64,000 nt of DNA, taken from Actinomadura sp. K4S16 (GTDB taxonomy: Bacteria; Actinomycetota; Actinomycetes; Streptosporangiales; Streptosporangiaceae). The stretch is taken from assembly GCF_008327685.1 (NCBI RefSeq), contig NZ_BDDE01000019.1, positions 225,015-289,014 of the forward strand. The letters run 5' to 3'. Position 1 is the first letter of the stretch. The number at the start of each line of letters is the position of its first letter. The notes beneath the pieces were generated by a model. It saw only the letters and a list, made by a program, of their open reading frames with translations. It was not told the origin of the DNA and did no database searches. The translations under genes were made by a program, and so were the position numbers. Below are positions 33,127 through 42,077 of this stretch, piece by piece.

Positions 33127-33169
33127 AAAAAAGGCGAGCGGCGGGGACCCATGGGGTGCCCCGCCGCTC
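33127..33169 (-). terminator. Rho-independent terminator of the FKBP gene
   Basis: An 11-bp stem (GAGCGGCGGGG at 33136-33146 with 33159-33169) is followed on the minus strand by GCC and six Ts (33132-33127). It lies 27 bp past the FKBP stop codon. This is the most canonical intrinsic terminator in the window. Confidence 0.9.
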
Positions 33170-33195
33170 CCGCGCACGGCCGCGCCTCGGTCAGC

Positions 33196-34344
33196 TCACT
33201 TGTAGACCTTCGCGAGGACGTCCACCACGAACACCAGGGTGTCGTCGCCCTTGATCTTGGGCGGGCTGCCCTTCTTGCCGTAGCCCTCGTCCGGCGGCAG
33301 GACGAGCAGCACGCGGCTGCCGACCTTCGCGCCGGTGAGCCCCTTGTCGAAGCCGGGGATGGTCTGCCCCAGGCCGATCGGGAACGTCGCGGGCTGCTTG
33401 TTGTCCCAGCTGGAGTCGAACTTGTCGCCGGACTTCCAGATCTTGCCGGTGTAGTTGACGACCGCCTCGTCGCCCTTGGCCAGCGCGGGCCCGTTGCCCG
33501 CGACGAGGGTCTTCGCCACGAGCTTCTTCGGTGCGTCCTCGCCCGGGATCGTCACCTTGGGCTCCTTGCCGGCGCCCTTGTCCTCGACCTTGGGCAGCGA
33601 CTTGTCGTCCAGCTTCTGCACGGTGCCCTGCGGCTGCTGGCTCTTCGGGACGACCGCCTGGACGTCCATGACGAACAGGATCGCGTCCTTGGCGGAGATC
33701 TGCTGCGGGCTCAGCTGGGTGAGCTCCTTGGACGGCGGGAGCTGCATCACGACCCGGCTGCCGGCGGACTTGCCGACGAGGCTCTTGTCGATGTCCTTGA
33801 GCCCGCTCTTGCCGACGACGAGCTTCATGGGGCCGCCGCCGCCCTGCTGCTGGTTCTCCTCGTAGGAGGAGCGGACCTTCTCGCTGGAGCTCTTGACCCG
33901 CGAGTTCTCCTCGTCCTTGGCCTTCGACCACTTGTAGGTGGCGAACTGGACGAAGACGGTGTCGCCGTCGGCGGCGACGGGGCCGCCGCCCTTGATCGGC
34001 GTGCTCACCTTGAGCGTCCTGGTCGGCTCCAGCTTCTTCGGGATCTCGACCTTGGGCTCCTCGGCGAACTTGCCGGTCACCTCGACCTTCGGCCCGGGGC
34101 GGCTGACCCACCAGAACACCCCGCCGGAGATCGCGAGCGCGGCGACCACGATCCCGGCGACCATCATCAGCCGGCGCTTCTTGGCCTCCTTGGCGGTCAG
34201 CGCGGACGGCCGGTTCAGCCCGCTGCCGCGGCCGGCGCTGATCCCGTGCGGAGTGAACTCGGGGCTGCGGATGCTCTGGGCGTTCGGGATCTTCGCCTTC
34301 GCCTTGACCGCCGGCTTGCCCCGGGGCTTGTCATCCTCGGACAT
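33196..34344 (-). CDS. Membrane-anchored double-FKBP peptidyl-prolyl isomerase
   Basis: This 382-aa protein has a basic cytoplasmic N-terminus (about 60 residues), one membrane helix (about 60-82; MMVAGIVVAALAISGGVFWW) and two extracytoplasmic FKBP domains. The second (about 290-382) is canonical: DEAVVNYTGKIWKSGDKFDS, then FPIGLGQTIPGFDKGLTGAK and VLLVLPPDEGYG. The first (about 130-240) is degenerate (LVGKSGLKDIDKSLVGKSAG), with the active-site residues poorly kept, and probably serves as a chaperone or spacer. It should help folding of exported proteins. It has its own terminator and is divergent from the exonuclease gene. ATG at 34344 has GAGGAAAC upstream. Confidence 0.9.
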   Translation of the reverse strand: MSEDDKPRGKPAVKAKAKIPNAQSIRSPEFTPHGISAGRGSGLNRPSALTAKEAKKRRLMMVAGIVVAALAISGGVFWWVSRPGPKVEVTGKFAEEPKVEIPKKLEPTRTLKVSTPIKGGGPVAADGDTVFVQFATYKWSKAKDEENSRVKSSSEKVRSSYEENQQQGGGGPMKLVVGKSGLKDIDKSLVGKSAGSRVVMQLPPSKELTQLSPQQISAKDAILFVMDVQAVVPKSQQPQGTVQKLDDKSLPKVEDKGAGKEPKVTIPGEDAPKKLVAKTLVAGNGPALAKGDEAVVNYTGKIWKSGDKFDSSWDNKQPATFPIGLGQTIPGFDKGLTGAKVGSRVLLVLPPDEGYGKKGSPPKIKGDDTLVFVVDVLAKVYK

Positions 34345-34567
34345 GTTTCCTCACTTGCTCCGGGTTCGACGACACCACGAACGTGACCACCCTTCCAGGG
34401 CCGGGCTAAGCACAGCGTGAAATCCGGGAGAAGGAGGCCGACCCGCAATCTACCGGCCACACGCAAGGAGCGGTGTCATCTGGCAGGGGACAGGGGAAGC
34501 CGCCAGGATATCCCCGCCGACGGCATGACACACGCTTCCACGCGCCCGGGGATGGCAGGCTGGGGGG

Positions 34568-35401
34568 ATGCGCCTCGCGACGTGGAATGTCAACTCCGTC
34601 AAGGCACGCCTTCCGCGCCTTCTCGGCTGGCTGGACGAGACGAAGCCGGACGTGGTCTGCCTCCAGGAGACCAAGTGCCGCGCCGATCTCTTCCCCGCCG
34701 CGGAGGTAAAGGAGCTGGGGTACGCCACCGCCGCGCACGGCGACGGGCGGTGGAACGGCGTGGCCGTCCTTTCACGGGTCGGCATCGAGGACGTCTCCCT
34801 CGGCTTTCCGGGCGAGCCGTCCTACGCGGGCGAGGCCGGAGCCGAAGACGAGGCCGGCCAGATGGAGCTGAGCGAGCCCGTCCTGCTGGCACCCGAGGCC
34901 CGCGCGATCGGCGCCACGTGCGGCGGCGTCCGGGTCTGGTCCCTGTACGCGCCGAACGGCCGCACTCCCGAATCCGCCCATTACGCCTACAAGCTGGCGT
35001 GGTTCGAGGGCCTCCGCGACGCGCTCGGGGCCGAGCTGGCCGAGGGGGCGCCGCTGGTCGCCTGCGGCGACTACAACGTCGCCCCCACCGACGAGGACGT
35101 CTGGGACCCCGCCGTTTTCGTCGGTTCCACGCACGTCACGCCCGCCGAGCGGCAGGCGCTCGCCGACCTGCGGGCCCTCGGCCTCCGCGATGTCGTCCCG
35201 ACGCCCATGAAGGGCCCCCATCCCTACACGTACTGGGATTACCGGGCCGGAGCGTTCCACAAGAACATGGGCATGCGGATCGACCTGTTCTACGCGAGCG
35301 AGGACGTCGCGGCGCGGGTGGGTTCCGCGTATGTCGACCGGGAGGCCCGCAAGGGCAAGGGCCCCTCCGATCACGCCCCGGTCGTCGTCGACCTCGACTG
35401 A
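34568..35401 (+). CDS. xth: Exodeoxyribonuclease III
   Basis: This 277-aa enzyme of the exonuclease III/AP-endonuclease family cuts DNA at abasic sites and degrades 3' ends in base excision repair. The family signatures are visible: TWNVNSVKARLPRLLGWLDE, DVVCLQETKC (metal-binding Glu), VWSLYAPNGR, ACGDYNVAPTDEDVWD (catalytic Asp-Asn) and SDHAPVVVDLD (catalytic Asp-His). An insertion near residues 80-110 rich in Glu/Ala (AGEAGAEDEAGQMELSEPV) is longer than in E. coli XthA. Its 3' end overlaps the convergent methyltransferase gene by 31 bp. Confidence 0.94.
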   Translation: MRLATWNVNSVKARLPRLLGWLDETKPDVVCLQETKCRADLFPAAEVKELGYATAAHGDGRWNGVAVLSRVGIEDVSLGFPGEPSYAGEAGAEDEAGQMELSEPVLLAPEARAIGATCGGVRVWSLYAPNGRTPESAHYAYKLAWFEGLRDALGAELAEGAPLVACGDYNVAPTDEDVWDPAVFVGSTHVTPAERQALADLRALGLRDVVPTPMKGPHPYTYWDYRAGAFHKNMGMRIDLFYASEDVAARVGSAYVDREARKGKGPSDHAPVVVDLD

Positions 35402-35979
35402 TCTTCGCGGCGGGCGAGGAAGCGGCGCTTGCCGGCGTCGTCGGACTGGTCGAGGACGGTGAAGCCGTCCGGCAGCAGCGAGGCGGGCTCGCCCGGCTTG
35501 AGGCACCATTCGGCGGGCAGGCGCGGGCGGTCGCGCCGGGCCGCCTCGGTGAACGCCTCCCAGGCCAGCAGGCCGCCGGGCAGGACGGCCCCGGCCGCGC
35601 GCTCGAACACGGCGCGGTCCCAGAAGCCGGTGCAAAGGACGAGCGCGTACCGGTCCGTGCCAGGCCGCCACTCGCCCAGGTCGGCCTGGACGAGGGTGAT
35701 CAGCGGCCCGAGCCCGCGCCGCCGCGCTTCGGCGCCGAGGCGCCCGAGGGCGATCTCGGAGATGTCGACGGCGGTCACGGCGCGTCCCGTCCAGGCGGCC
35801 AGCAGGGCGCTGCCGGACGGTCCGGACGCGAGGTCGAGCACCCCGCCGTCGGGCATCCCCAGCGACAGCGCGCGTTCCGCGAGCGGGTGGGCACGCGACG
35901 GCCCGGAAGCCTCCGCGTACTTCTCGTTCCACCGGAGCCTGTCCGGATGCTCCGCTAACCCCGCCGGCACGTCCTCCAT
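35371..35979 (-). CDS. Class I SAM-dependent methyltransferase
   Basis: This 202-aa Rossmann-fold methyltransferase shows motif I VLDLASGPSGSALLAA, the acidic end of strand 2 (AVTAVDISEIAL) and motif IV-like YALVLCTGFWDRAVF. It resembles the TehB/thiopurine type of small methyltransferases (N-terminal RWNEKYAEA); the substrate is unknown. It sits 10 bp downstream of the next methyltransferase gene on the same strand and likely shares its transcript. The C-terminal end overlaps xth. Confidence 0.88.
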   Translation of the reverse strand: MEDVPAGLAEHPDRLRWNEKYAEASGPSRAHPLAERALSLGMPDGGVLDLASGPSGSALLAAWTGRAVTAVDISEIALGRLGAEARRRGLGPLITLVQADLGEWRPGTDRYALVLCTGFWDRAVFERAAGAVLPGGLLAWEAFTEAARRDRPRLPAEWCLKPGEPASLLPDGFTVLDQSDDAGKRRFLARREDQSRSTTTGA

Positions 35980-35989
35980 GAGGACGACT

Positions 35990-36769
35990 CTAACGGCGCT
36001 CCGCGATCAGGAGCATGAACATGGCCGTGGGGAAGCCCTTGCGCCACCAGGGGTCGTCCCGCATCTGCTCTTCCGTCGGATGCGGCTCGCGCAGGTCCGC
36101 GATGACGAAACCGGCGTCTCGGAGCGTTCCAGCGTAGTACTCCAGCGGCCGGAGCCAGCTTGTGATCATCGAAGGGGATTCCAGGCCGTCCACCATGAAC
36201 CGCTGGTCGATCCCGCGCGAGGCGAAGTACTGCGAGGCCGGGACGCTGCTCGCCGCGCCCTGCTCGGCGTTCTCCACGTAGAAGCAGGGGTGCAGGGTCA
36301 GCAGGACCAGCCGCCCGCCGCTCTTCAGGACGCGCGAGAACTCGCCGATGGCGCGGGTCGGGTCCTGGAGGTGGCTGAACAGGTGGTTGCACAGGACGAG
36401 GTCGAACTGGTCGTCCTCCAGCGGCAGGTCCTCGACGCTGGCGCGGGTGAAGGTGGTCTTGCCCACCGGCGACGGGTGCGAGGAGGCCGCGTCGATCAGG
36501 CCCTGCGCCGCGTCCACCCCCGTGACGTCGGCGCCCATGGAGGCGAGCTTGCGGGACAGGTAGCCCTCGCCGCATCCCGCGTCCAGGACGCGCCGGCCCG
36601 CGCAGTCGCCGACGGCGTCCAGGACGGCGGCGTCGGTCAGCTCGGTCCGGTACCGGTCGCGGCGCTCCCTGATGACCTTGACCCAGTACTCCGCGTTCGC
36701 CTCCCAACGCGCGCGCGTCAGATTCGCGATGGCTTGCGCCGTGTCCTCCACCGGCTCCCCATTCTCCAA
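35990..36769 (-). CDS. Class I SAM-dependent methyltransferase
   Basis: This roughly 259-aa methyltransferase has motif I VLDAGCGEGYLSRKLA, strand 2 VTGVDAAQGLID, motif II/III PLEDDQFDLVLCNHLFSHL and VLKSGGRLVLLTLHPCFY. It is the ubiquinone/menaquinone C-methyltransferase-like type with unknown substrate. The frame stays open far upstream through the neighbour, so the start is uncertain: a TTG at 36769 (8 bp after the upstream stop) or a GTG at 36751 both fit. Third gene after the HTH-like protein and probably cotranscribed. Confidence 0.85.
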   Translation of the reverse strand: MENGEPVEDTAQAIANLTRARWEANAEYWVKVIRERRDRYRTELTDAAVLDAVGDCAGRRVLDAGCGEGYLSRKLASMGADVTGVDAAQGLIDAASSHPSPVGKTTFTRASVEDLPLEDDQFDLVLCNHLFSHLQDPTRAIGEFSRVLKSGGRLVLLTLHPCFYVENAEQGAASSVPASQYFASRGIDQRFMVDGLESPSMITSWLRPLEYYAGTLRDAGFVIADLREPHPTEEQMRDDPWWRKGFPTAMFMLLIAERR

Positions 36770-36777
36770 GGCCTGGT

Positions 36778-37824
36778 TCAGGCGAGGCCCTTGAGCCGCC
36801 GCACCAGCTTTTCGCAGGTCTGTCTGATCCTTCTGTCCCGGCAGTCGGCCCCGCGCAGCTCCAGTGCCTGGATCAGCTCGGGGAGCTTCCCGCCGAACGC
36901 CGGGTCGCGCTTCACCGCCAGCGGGATGTACGTCGACGCCAGGTAGTAGACGTAGGCGTCGTTGTAGACGGCGATCTCGCGGAGCACCTCGACGGCCGTG
37001 TTGCGCAGCGACAGGGAGCTCGGAAGGGTGAAGTCGCTGCTGATCCGGCCGTCCCTGGTGTAGGTCGGGAACGACCATTCCTCCAGCGCCGCATAGACCG
37101 GCGCCGCGTCGAGCTCCTTGCGGTAGCGCTCGGCAAGCTCGAAGTCGTTCGAGCTGATCAGGGAGCCCATCACGACGCCGCGCATCATGAACGCGGCCTG
37201 CCGTCCGGGCACCTCGAACCCGAGGTCGGCCTCCAGCTCCCCGGTCACCTTGCTGACCTGGTGTGTGAGGATGTTGAGCGCGAGGATCGAGTGGAACGAG
37301 TAGGTCTTGCGGTTCAGCCGGGGGGCCAGGTCGATGGACGAGTCGTACAGCTTCCGCGGGTCGTCCAGAAGGCCCTCGCCGGCCGTGGTGGAGTAGAGCG
37401 CCTCCAGCGCGGTGTCCTGCTCGCGCCCCCAGAAGCGGGCGATGAACGACGACGTCTTCTGCGTCGCCTGGCCGCGCATGATGTGCAGCCCGGCCTCCAG
37501 CGCGTTCAGCAGGTGCGGCTGCGCGACGGGCGATCTCTCCAGGGCGTCGAGGTTGACGTTGAGGCCCTCGCCGTGCAGGTCGGCGACGAGCCCGTCGCGC
37601 CTTTTGCGGAGGGCGTGCGCCATGGAGTACTCGGCGATTCCCGGAACGGACGACATGAGGCTCTGCAGCGACCGGCCGCTGATCCGGTCGAGCCATTCGA
37701 CGTTGTCCCACAACCGGAAGATCGTGCTTTCGTCGAGTCCGGAGAAGGCCGCAACGTCGGACATGTTCAGCCCCATGTCCTTGGTGATGTCGGAGAGAGA
37801 CTTCGGCTCGCCGTCCGCTGTCAT
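36778..37824 (-). CDS. Hypothetical protein with N-terminal HTH-like segment
   Basis: This 348-aa soluble helical protein has a possible helix-turn-helix at about residues 10-40 (LSDITKDMGLNMSDVAAFSG, then ESTIFRLWDN), which reads like a XRE fold starting from a conserved ASG-type turn. The rest is an all-alpha regulatory-like domain of unknown family. I chose the ATG at 37824 because GGGCGAG lies upstream; the frame is open 57 codons further but that sequence is Arg-rich and not protein-like. It precedes two methyltransferase genes with only 8 bp to the next and follows the DUF574 gene by 167 bp. Role unknown. Confidence 0.6.
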   Translation of the reverse strand: MTADGEPKSLSDITKDMGLNMSDVAAFSGLDESTIFRLWDNVEWLDRISGRSLQSLMSSVPGIAEYSMAHALRKRRDGLVADLHGEGLNVNLDALERSPVAQPHLLNALEAGLHIMRGQATQKTSSFIARFWGREQDTALEALYSTTAGEGLLDDPRKLYDSSIDLAPRLNRKTYSFHSILALNILTHQVSKVTGELEADLGFEVPGRQAAFMMRGVVMGSLISSNDFELAERYRKELDAAPVYAALEEWSFPTYTRDGRISSDFTLPSSLSLRNTAVEVLREIAVYNDAYVYYLASTYIPLAVKRDPAFGGKLPELIQALELRGADCRDRRIRQTCEKLVRRLKGLA

Positions 37825-37991
37825 CACTCGCCCTAGATGTGGCAGTTGCTGGCGCTTCGATCGTAGCGAAGCGCCGCGCGGCCGGGGCGGGCGATCGGCA
37901 GATATGTCCGTCCTGTAACCGGTCCAGGCGAGGGCCTCGTCCCGCGCCCGGACAGCGTTTCCCGTGAGAACCGCGGAGGGCATCCGGACCG

Positions 37992-38828
37992 TCACCCCGG
38001 GACGCGCCCGACGCAGCCGACGAGCGGCAGCGGGCGCGGATCGCGCAGCGAGGTGGGCGCCGTGAGCCGGGCCGGATAGGGGGCGAGCATCCGCAGGCTC
38101 CCGCAGATGCGGGCGATCTCGTCCTCGCTCCTCGGCCGGAACGGCGTGTCGACGCCCTCACGCGGCCCGGAGACCGCGTCCAGCTCGGGCGACCGCACGG
38201 CGTGGCTGATCACCACGTGGCTGCCCGGGGGGAGGCCCGCCGCCAGCGCGGCGACGATGCCGGCCGGGTCGTCCTCGTCGGCGACGAAGTCCAGGACGCC
38301 GAGCAGGAACACCGCGACGGGCTCGGAGAGGTCGATCAGACGCCGCAGCCCGGGGTCGGCGAGCAGCGCGGCCGGGGCGCGGACGTCCCCGGCGAAGGCG
38401 CCGGTGCCGTCGTCCACGGCGAGCAGGGCCCGCGCGTGCGCGAGGACCATCGCGTCGTTGTCGACGTAGGCGACCCGGCAGGCCGGGTCGGCCCGCCGGA
38501 CGAGGTCGCCGAGGTTCTCGGCGGCGGGCAGCCCGCAGCCGACGTCGACGAACTGCCGGAGCCCGGCCTCCCCGGCGAGCAGTGCGGCGGCTTGGTCCAG
38601 GAAGCCCCTGTTCGCCTGGACGAGCCGCAGCACCACCGGGCAGCTGCGCAGGGCACGCTCGGCGGACGCGCGGTCCGCGGCGTAGTTGTCCTTGCCGCCG
38701 AGGAGGTAGTTGCACATCCGGGCGACGCTGGCGGACGACGTGCTGAGCCGGATCCCGCCCCCCGGAGGGGACGGTTCGGTCCAGCCGGCCGGTCGCAGCG
38801 CCGCCCCCGGGGTCACGGCAGCCGCCAT
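37992..38828 (-). CDS. DUF574/SAV2177-like SAM-dependent methyltransferase
   Basis: This 278-aa protein belongs to the actinobacterial DUF574 (S-adenosyl methyltransferase) family: SVARMCNYLLGGKDNYAADR at the entry, the SAM motif FVDVGCGLPAAENLGD, then VAYVDNDAMVLAHARALLA and VAVFLLGVLDFV. Members are abundant in Streptomyces and Actinomadura; natural substrates are unknown. The ATG at 38828 lies inside the upstream ATPase gene (16-nt overlap), so the two are coupled. This pairing with an RsbW-like ATPase recurs in these genomes and argues for joint regulation. Confidence 0.92.
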   Translation of the reverse strand: MAAAVTPGAALRPAGWTEPSPPGGGIRLSTSSASVARMCNYLLGGKDNYAADRASAERALRSCPVVLRLVQANRGFLDQAAALLAGEAGLRQFVDVGCGLPAAENLGDLVRRADPACRVAYVDNDAMVLAHARALLAVDDGTGAFAGDVRAPAALLADPGLRRLIDLSEPVAVFLLGVLDFVADEDDPAGIVAALAAGLPPGSHVVISHAVRSPELDAVSGPREGVDTPFRPRSEDEIARICGSLRMLAPYPARLTAPTSLRDPRPLPLVGCVGRVPG

Positions 38829-39337
38829 CCGTCCCGGACGCCGATGCCGAACCAGAACACGGAGGTCCCGTTCCGGCCGCGGCAGGTGCCGTAGTCGGTC
38901 GCGAGCGCCTTCATCAGGGTCATCCCGCGCCCGCCCGCGGGCAGCGCCTCGTCCACCGGGCGCGGCTGCCCCGGGGAGGCGGCGCCGCCGTCGGTGACCT
39001 CGACCCGGACGTACCGGTCGACGTGCAGGACCGACACGGTGATCGTCCCGTCCCGGCGGGGCCGCGCGTGCAGCACCGAGTTGGTCATGGCCTCACTGGT
39101 CAGCAGTTCCAGGTCGCCGAGCTCGGACCGGTCGGCGCCGAAGTGCTGGCCGACGAGCTCGCGGACGTAGGAACGGCCGAGCCGCACGGCGGGCGGCGTG
39201 GCGGCGAGGTCGATCTCGCCGATGAGGCGCCCTGACGATTTGCCGTTGTTGTTCCAGGCGGACGGGATCCCGACCTCCAGCGAGGGAGCGGGAGCGGGCA
39301 CCAGAAGGGGCCCTGACCATGTGTCTGATGCGTTCAT
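38813..39337 (-). CDS. RsbW-like ATP-binding protein
   Basis: This roughly 174-aa GHKL ATPase of the HATPase_c_2 family has an N-box (LLTSEAMTNSVLHA), G1 motif (VEVTDGGAAS) and G2 motif (GGRGMTLMKAL). It is typical of actinomycete anti-sigma-like ATPases that act without a membrane kinase partner. The start is unclear: ATG at 39337 or ATG at 39382, neither with a strong ribosome site. It heads the row ATPase, DUF574, HTH-like protein and two methyltransferases; the 16-nt overlap with DUF574 makes at least those two cotranscribed. Confidence 0.82.
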   Translation of the reverse strand: MNASDTWSGPLLVPAPAPSLEVGIPSAWNNNGKSSGRLIGEIDLAATPPAVRLGRSYVRELVGQHFGADRSELGDLELLTSEAMTNSVLHARPRRDGTITVSVLHVDRYVRVEVTDGGAASPGQPRPVDEALPAGGRGMTLMKALATDYGTCRGRNGTSVFWFGIGVRDGWRLP

Positions 39338-39658
39338 GGCGGCGTTGGTTTCACGTCTCCGTGTCGGGCTGTAAGCGAACATGTGCTCTTCGGCCAAGTC
39401 GATGTCGGACGTGGAAGTGAAACAACACACACTCTTACGCAGCCCCGAGGGGCAGTCACCAACGCTTGCGCGCGTGCAAGGGCCTTGCCGCACCCTGGGA
39501 CGCGTCACGCCGCGTCCATGATCCGCCACAGGCGGCTTCTTACCTGCCCAGTCAGGGAGCCCGGGGCGGTCTGAAAACCCGCCCGGCGTCAGCCGCCGGG
39601 CCTGCGGCCCCAGACGGAGATCAGCGGCGCCAGGGTGAGGTCGAGGCGGCCCGCGCCT
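39338..39658. other. Gene-free stretch with the hsdMS terminator
   Basis: This 321-bp stretch lies between the ATPase gene (promoter side) and the end of hsdS. It contains the hairpin at 39574-39601 and AT-richer patches near 39420 likely to belong to the ATPase promoter. No gene is seen. Confidence 0.5.
39574..39601 (-). terminator. Terminator downstream of hsdS
   Basis: GCCCGGCG (39581-39588) and CGCCGGGC (39594-39601) form a perfect 8-bp stem with a 5-nt loop, followed on the minus strand by GGG and TTTT (to 39574). It lies 57 bp past the hsdS stop. Confidence 0.75.
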
Positions 39659-40696
39659 TCAGGCGATCAGTTCTGGCAGCAGGGTGTCGCGGAGGTTCGC
39701 GAGGGTCGCGCTCTCCGAAGCGGCGGCCTCCGCCCGCTTGGCCAGCGCACCGGCGAGGCGGCCGAACGCGCGCGCGGGGCCGTCGCCGGGCCAGGGGACC
39801 GGGAAGGCCGCGATGTCCTGCCACCTGGCGCGGGGCATGCGCGTGCCGTCGCCGACGGCGCAGGCGTGCGCCACGACCTCGTCGCTGGCCAGGGCGGCGA
39901 GGAGCCAGCCCCGGCGGGCGTCGTCCTTCGGGCGGACCACGAGGATGTCGGTCGACGCGACGCCGTCCACGAAGGCGAGCCCCACCTTGTGGAAGACGGG
40001 CCTGAGCTTGCCGAACAGGACGTCGCCGGCCTCGAAGCACCGCTTCGCGCTGGTGACGCCGGACGCGTCGGTCCAGGTCGAGAGCCACATGTGCCGTTTC
40101 GGCATGTGCTCCAGCGCGATGTAGTTCTCGTCCCGCCCGATCCGGTGCGGCGGCGCGTGGCGGCGCACCAGTTCCCCGAGTTCGCCGATCGGCACGGCGG
40201 ATTCGGCCGCGGCCGCCGCCACGTCGTAGCGGGCGCGGACCAGCGCGTCCCCGCAGGCCGCGATGCGCCCGTTCACCGCGATCTTGTCGTCGAGGGCGCC
40301 GAGGACGGACGCCGCCGCGTCCTGCTCCGCCCGGCTCGGCCGCCGGACGGTGAGGCCGTTCAGGATCGCGTGGGTGAGCAGCGGCTGCCCCGAGCCGATG
40401 CGGTACCGGTTCAGGCCGAGCCGCTTGAGCAGGTAGTAGACGTAGCGGGGGTTCACCCCGTCCTTCGCCGTGGCGATGATGGCGTTGTCGGTGACCCAGC
40501 ACCGCTCAGGGCTGTAGTGGACGGCCCCGCAGTAGGTCCCGACGCGCCCGACGACGGTGGAGCCGGGCCCGGCGTTGAACCGGCCGGACGTCCCGATGAC
40601 GCCGTTGGCGCCGAACGTCCGGTAGCGGGTGCCCGCGGCGGGGTGCGACCGGCCGTTGGAGAACGTGACGAGCTCCCCCAGCGCCACGTCAGCCAT
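39659..40696 (-). CDS. hsdS: Type I restriction-modification specificity subunit (HsdS)
   Basis: This 345-aa specificity subunit contains two target-recognition modules: the first opens VALGELVTFSNGRSHPAAG with IGTSGRFNAGPGSTVVGRVG, the second at about 170-300 (IGELGELVRRHAPPHRIG, then GDVLFGKLRPVFHKVG and DILVVRP). Helical conserved regions lie between them (QDAAASVLGALDDKIAVNGR) and at the C-terminus. The length is near the short end of the family but both modules look complete. The ATG at 40696 overlaps hsdM by 8 nt. It directs the methyltransferase to a bipartite site, which cannot be read from sequence. Confidence 0.88.
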   Translation of the reverse strand: MADVALGELVTFSNGRSHPAAGTRYRTFGANGVIGTSGRFNAGPGSTVVGRVGTYCGAVHYSPERCWVTDNAIIATAKDGVNPRYVYYLLKRLGLNRYRIGSGQPLLTHAILNGLTVRRPSRAEQDAAASVLGALDDKIAVNGRIAACGDALVRARYDVAAAAAESAVPIGELGELVRRHAPPHRIGRDENYIALEHMPKRHMWLSTWTDASGVTSAKRCFEAGDVLFGKLRPVFHKVGLAFVDGVASTDILVVRPKDDARRGWLLAALASDEVVAHACAVGDGTRMPRARWQDIAAFPVPWPGDGPARAFGRLAGALAKRAEAAASESATLANLRDTLLPELIA

Positions 40697-42077
40697 CGGC
40701 CCGCCGGTCGCGGAGGCGCCCCAGCTCGTCCCGGACGACCAGGTCGAGGCGCGCCGACTCCTCGAAGTGCGTGAAGAGCTCCTTGGTGAGCCGCTCCACC
40801 CGGTCGGCCGCGGGCTCGTCGCCGCGGTCCGCCTCGGCGGCGCCGACGTAGCGCCCCGGCGTGAGGACGTGGTCGTGCGCCCTGATCTCGTCCAGCCCCG
40901 CCGCGTGGCAGAAGCCGGGGACGTCCGCGTGGTCGTGGCCGCGCCAGGCCCGGTACGCGCCGGCGATCCGGGCGATGTCGGCGTCGGTGAGGATCCGCTC
41001 CGTGCGGTCGACCAGCGTCCCCATGTCCCGGGCGTCGACGAACAGCACCTCGCCAGGCGCGCCTTTGCTCTTGTCGAGGAACCAGAGGCAGGCGGGGATC
41101 TGGGTGCTGCGGAACAGCCGGTCCGGCAGCGCGACGACGCACGAGACGAGATCGGCCTCCACCAGCGCCGCGCGGATCTCGCCCTCGCCCGAGTGCCGGG
41201 ACGACATCGAGCCGTTCGCCATCACGACGCCCGCACGGCCCCGCGGCCCGAGCTTGGCCACGATGTGCTGGATCCAGGCGAAGTTGGCGTTCCCCGCCGG
41301 CGGGACGCCGTACCGCCAGCGCGCGTCGCTGGGGTCGCGGTACCAGTCCGACATGTTGAACGGCGGGTTGGCGAGGACGTGGTCGGCGGCAAGGCCCGGG
41401 TGGGCGTCCTCGTAGAACGTGTCGGCGCACCGGACGTCGCCCGCGATCTCGTGGATCGCCAGGTTCATCCTGGCCAGCCGCCACGTCCGCTCGTTCGCCT
41501 CCTGCCCGTGGACCGCGATGTCGCCCAGCCGGCCCCGGTGGCTCAGGACGAACCGCTCCGCCTGCACGAACATGCCGCCGGAACCGCAGCACGGGTCGTA
41601 CACCCGTCCCCGGAACGGCTCCAGGACCTCCACCAGCAGCCTGACCACACCCGCCGGCGTGTAGAACTCGCCGCCGCGCTTGCCCTCGGCCCGCGCGAAC
41701 CGCTCGAGGAAGTACTCGTAGACCTCGCCGAGCACGTCCCGGGCGGGCCGCCCCCCGAACCGCACCTGGCCGATGAGGTCGACCAGCTCGCCGAGGCGCC
41801 GCTGGTCGACCCGGGCGAAGATCTGCGGGAGCACGCCGTCCAGCGACGGGTTGGCCCGCATGACGGCGCTCATCGCCGCGTCGATCCGCTCCCCGAGCCT
41901 CTCGGACGCGGGGGAGAGGTCCGCCCAGCGCGCCCCGGCCGGTACCCGGAAGGCCCCGTCGCCGGACGAGTCGGACACGTACTTGAGGAGGACGAGCCCG
42001 AGGACGAAGTCCTTGTACTGCGCCGCGTCGACGGATCCGCGCAGCTTGCCGGCGGCCTTCCACAGGACGTCGTCCAT
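40689..42077 (-). CDS. hsdM: Type I N6-adenine DNA methyltransferase (HsdM)
   Basis: This 462-aa methyltransferase has the HsdM N-terminal helical bundle (about 1-110; MDDVLWKAAGKLRGSVDAAQ, then GLVLLKYVSD) and a gamma-class adenine methyltransferase domain (about 140-440). Motif I reads VYDPCCGSGGMFVQAE and catalytic motif IV reads VLANPPFNMSDWY. The ATG at 42077 starts right at the family N-terminus; TAAAGT 7 bp upstream could be a -10 box for a leaderless message. The long open frame further upstream is a shadow of hpnB. No hsdR is present anywhere in the window, so only modification is encoded locally. Confidence 0.92.
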   Translation of the reverse strand: MDDVLWKAAGKLRGSVDAAQYKDFVLGLVLLKYVSDSSGDGAFRVPAGARWADLSPASERLGERIDAAMSAVMRANPSLDGVLPQIFARVDQRRLGELVDLIGQVRFGGRPARDVLGEVYEYFLERFARAEGKRGGEFYTPAGVVRLLVEVLEPFRGRVYDPCCGSGGMFVQAERFVLSHRGRLGDIAVHGQEANERTWRLARMNLAIHEIAGDVRCADTFYEDAHPGLAADHVLANPPFNMSDWYRDPSDARWRYGVPPAGNANFAWIQHIVAKLGPRGRAGVVMANGSMSSRHSGEGEIRAALVEADLVSCVVALPDRLFRSTQIPACLWFLDKSKGAPGEVLFVDARDMGTLVDRTERILTDADIARIAGAYRAWRGHDHADVPGFCHAAGLDEIRAHDHVLTPGRYVGAAEADRGDEPAADRVERLTKELFTHFEESARLDLVVRDELGRLRDRRADG

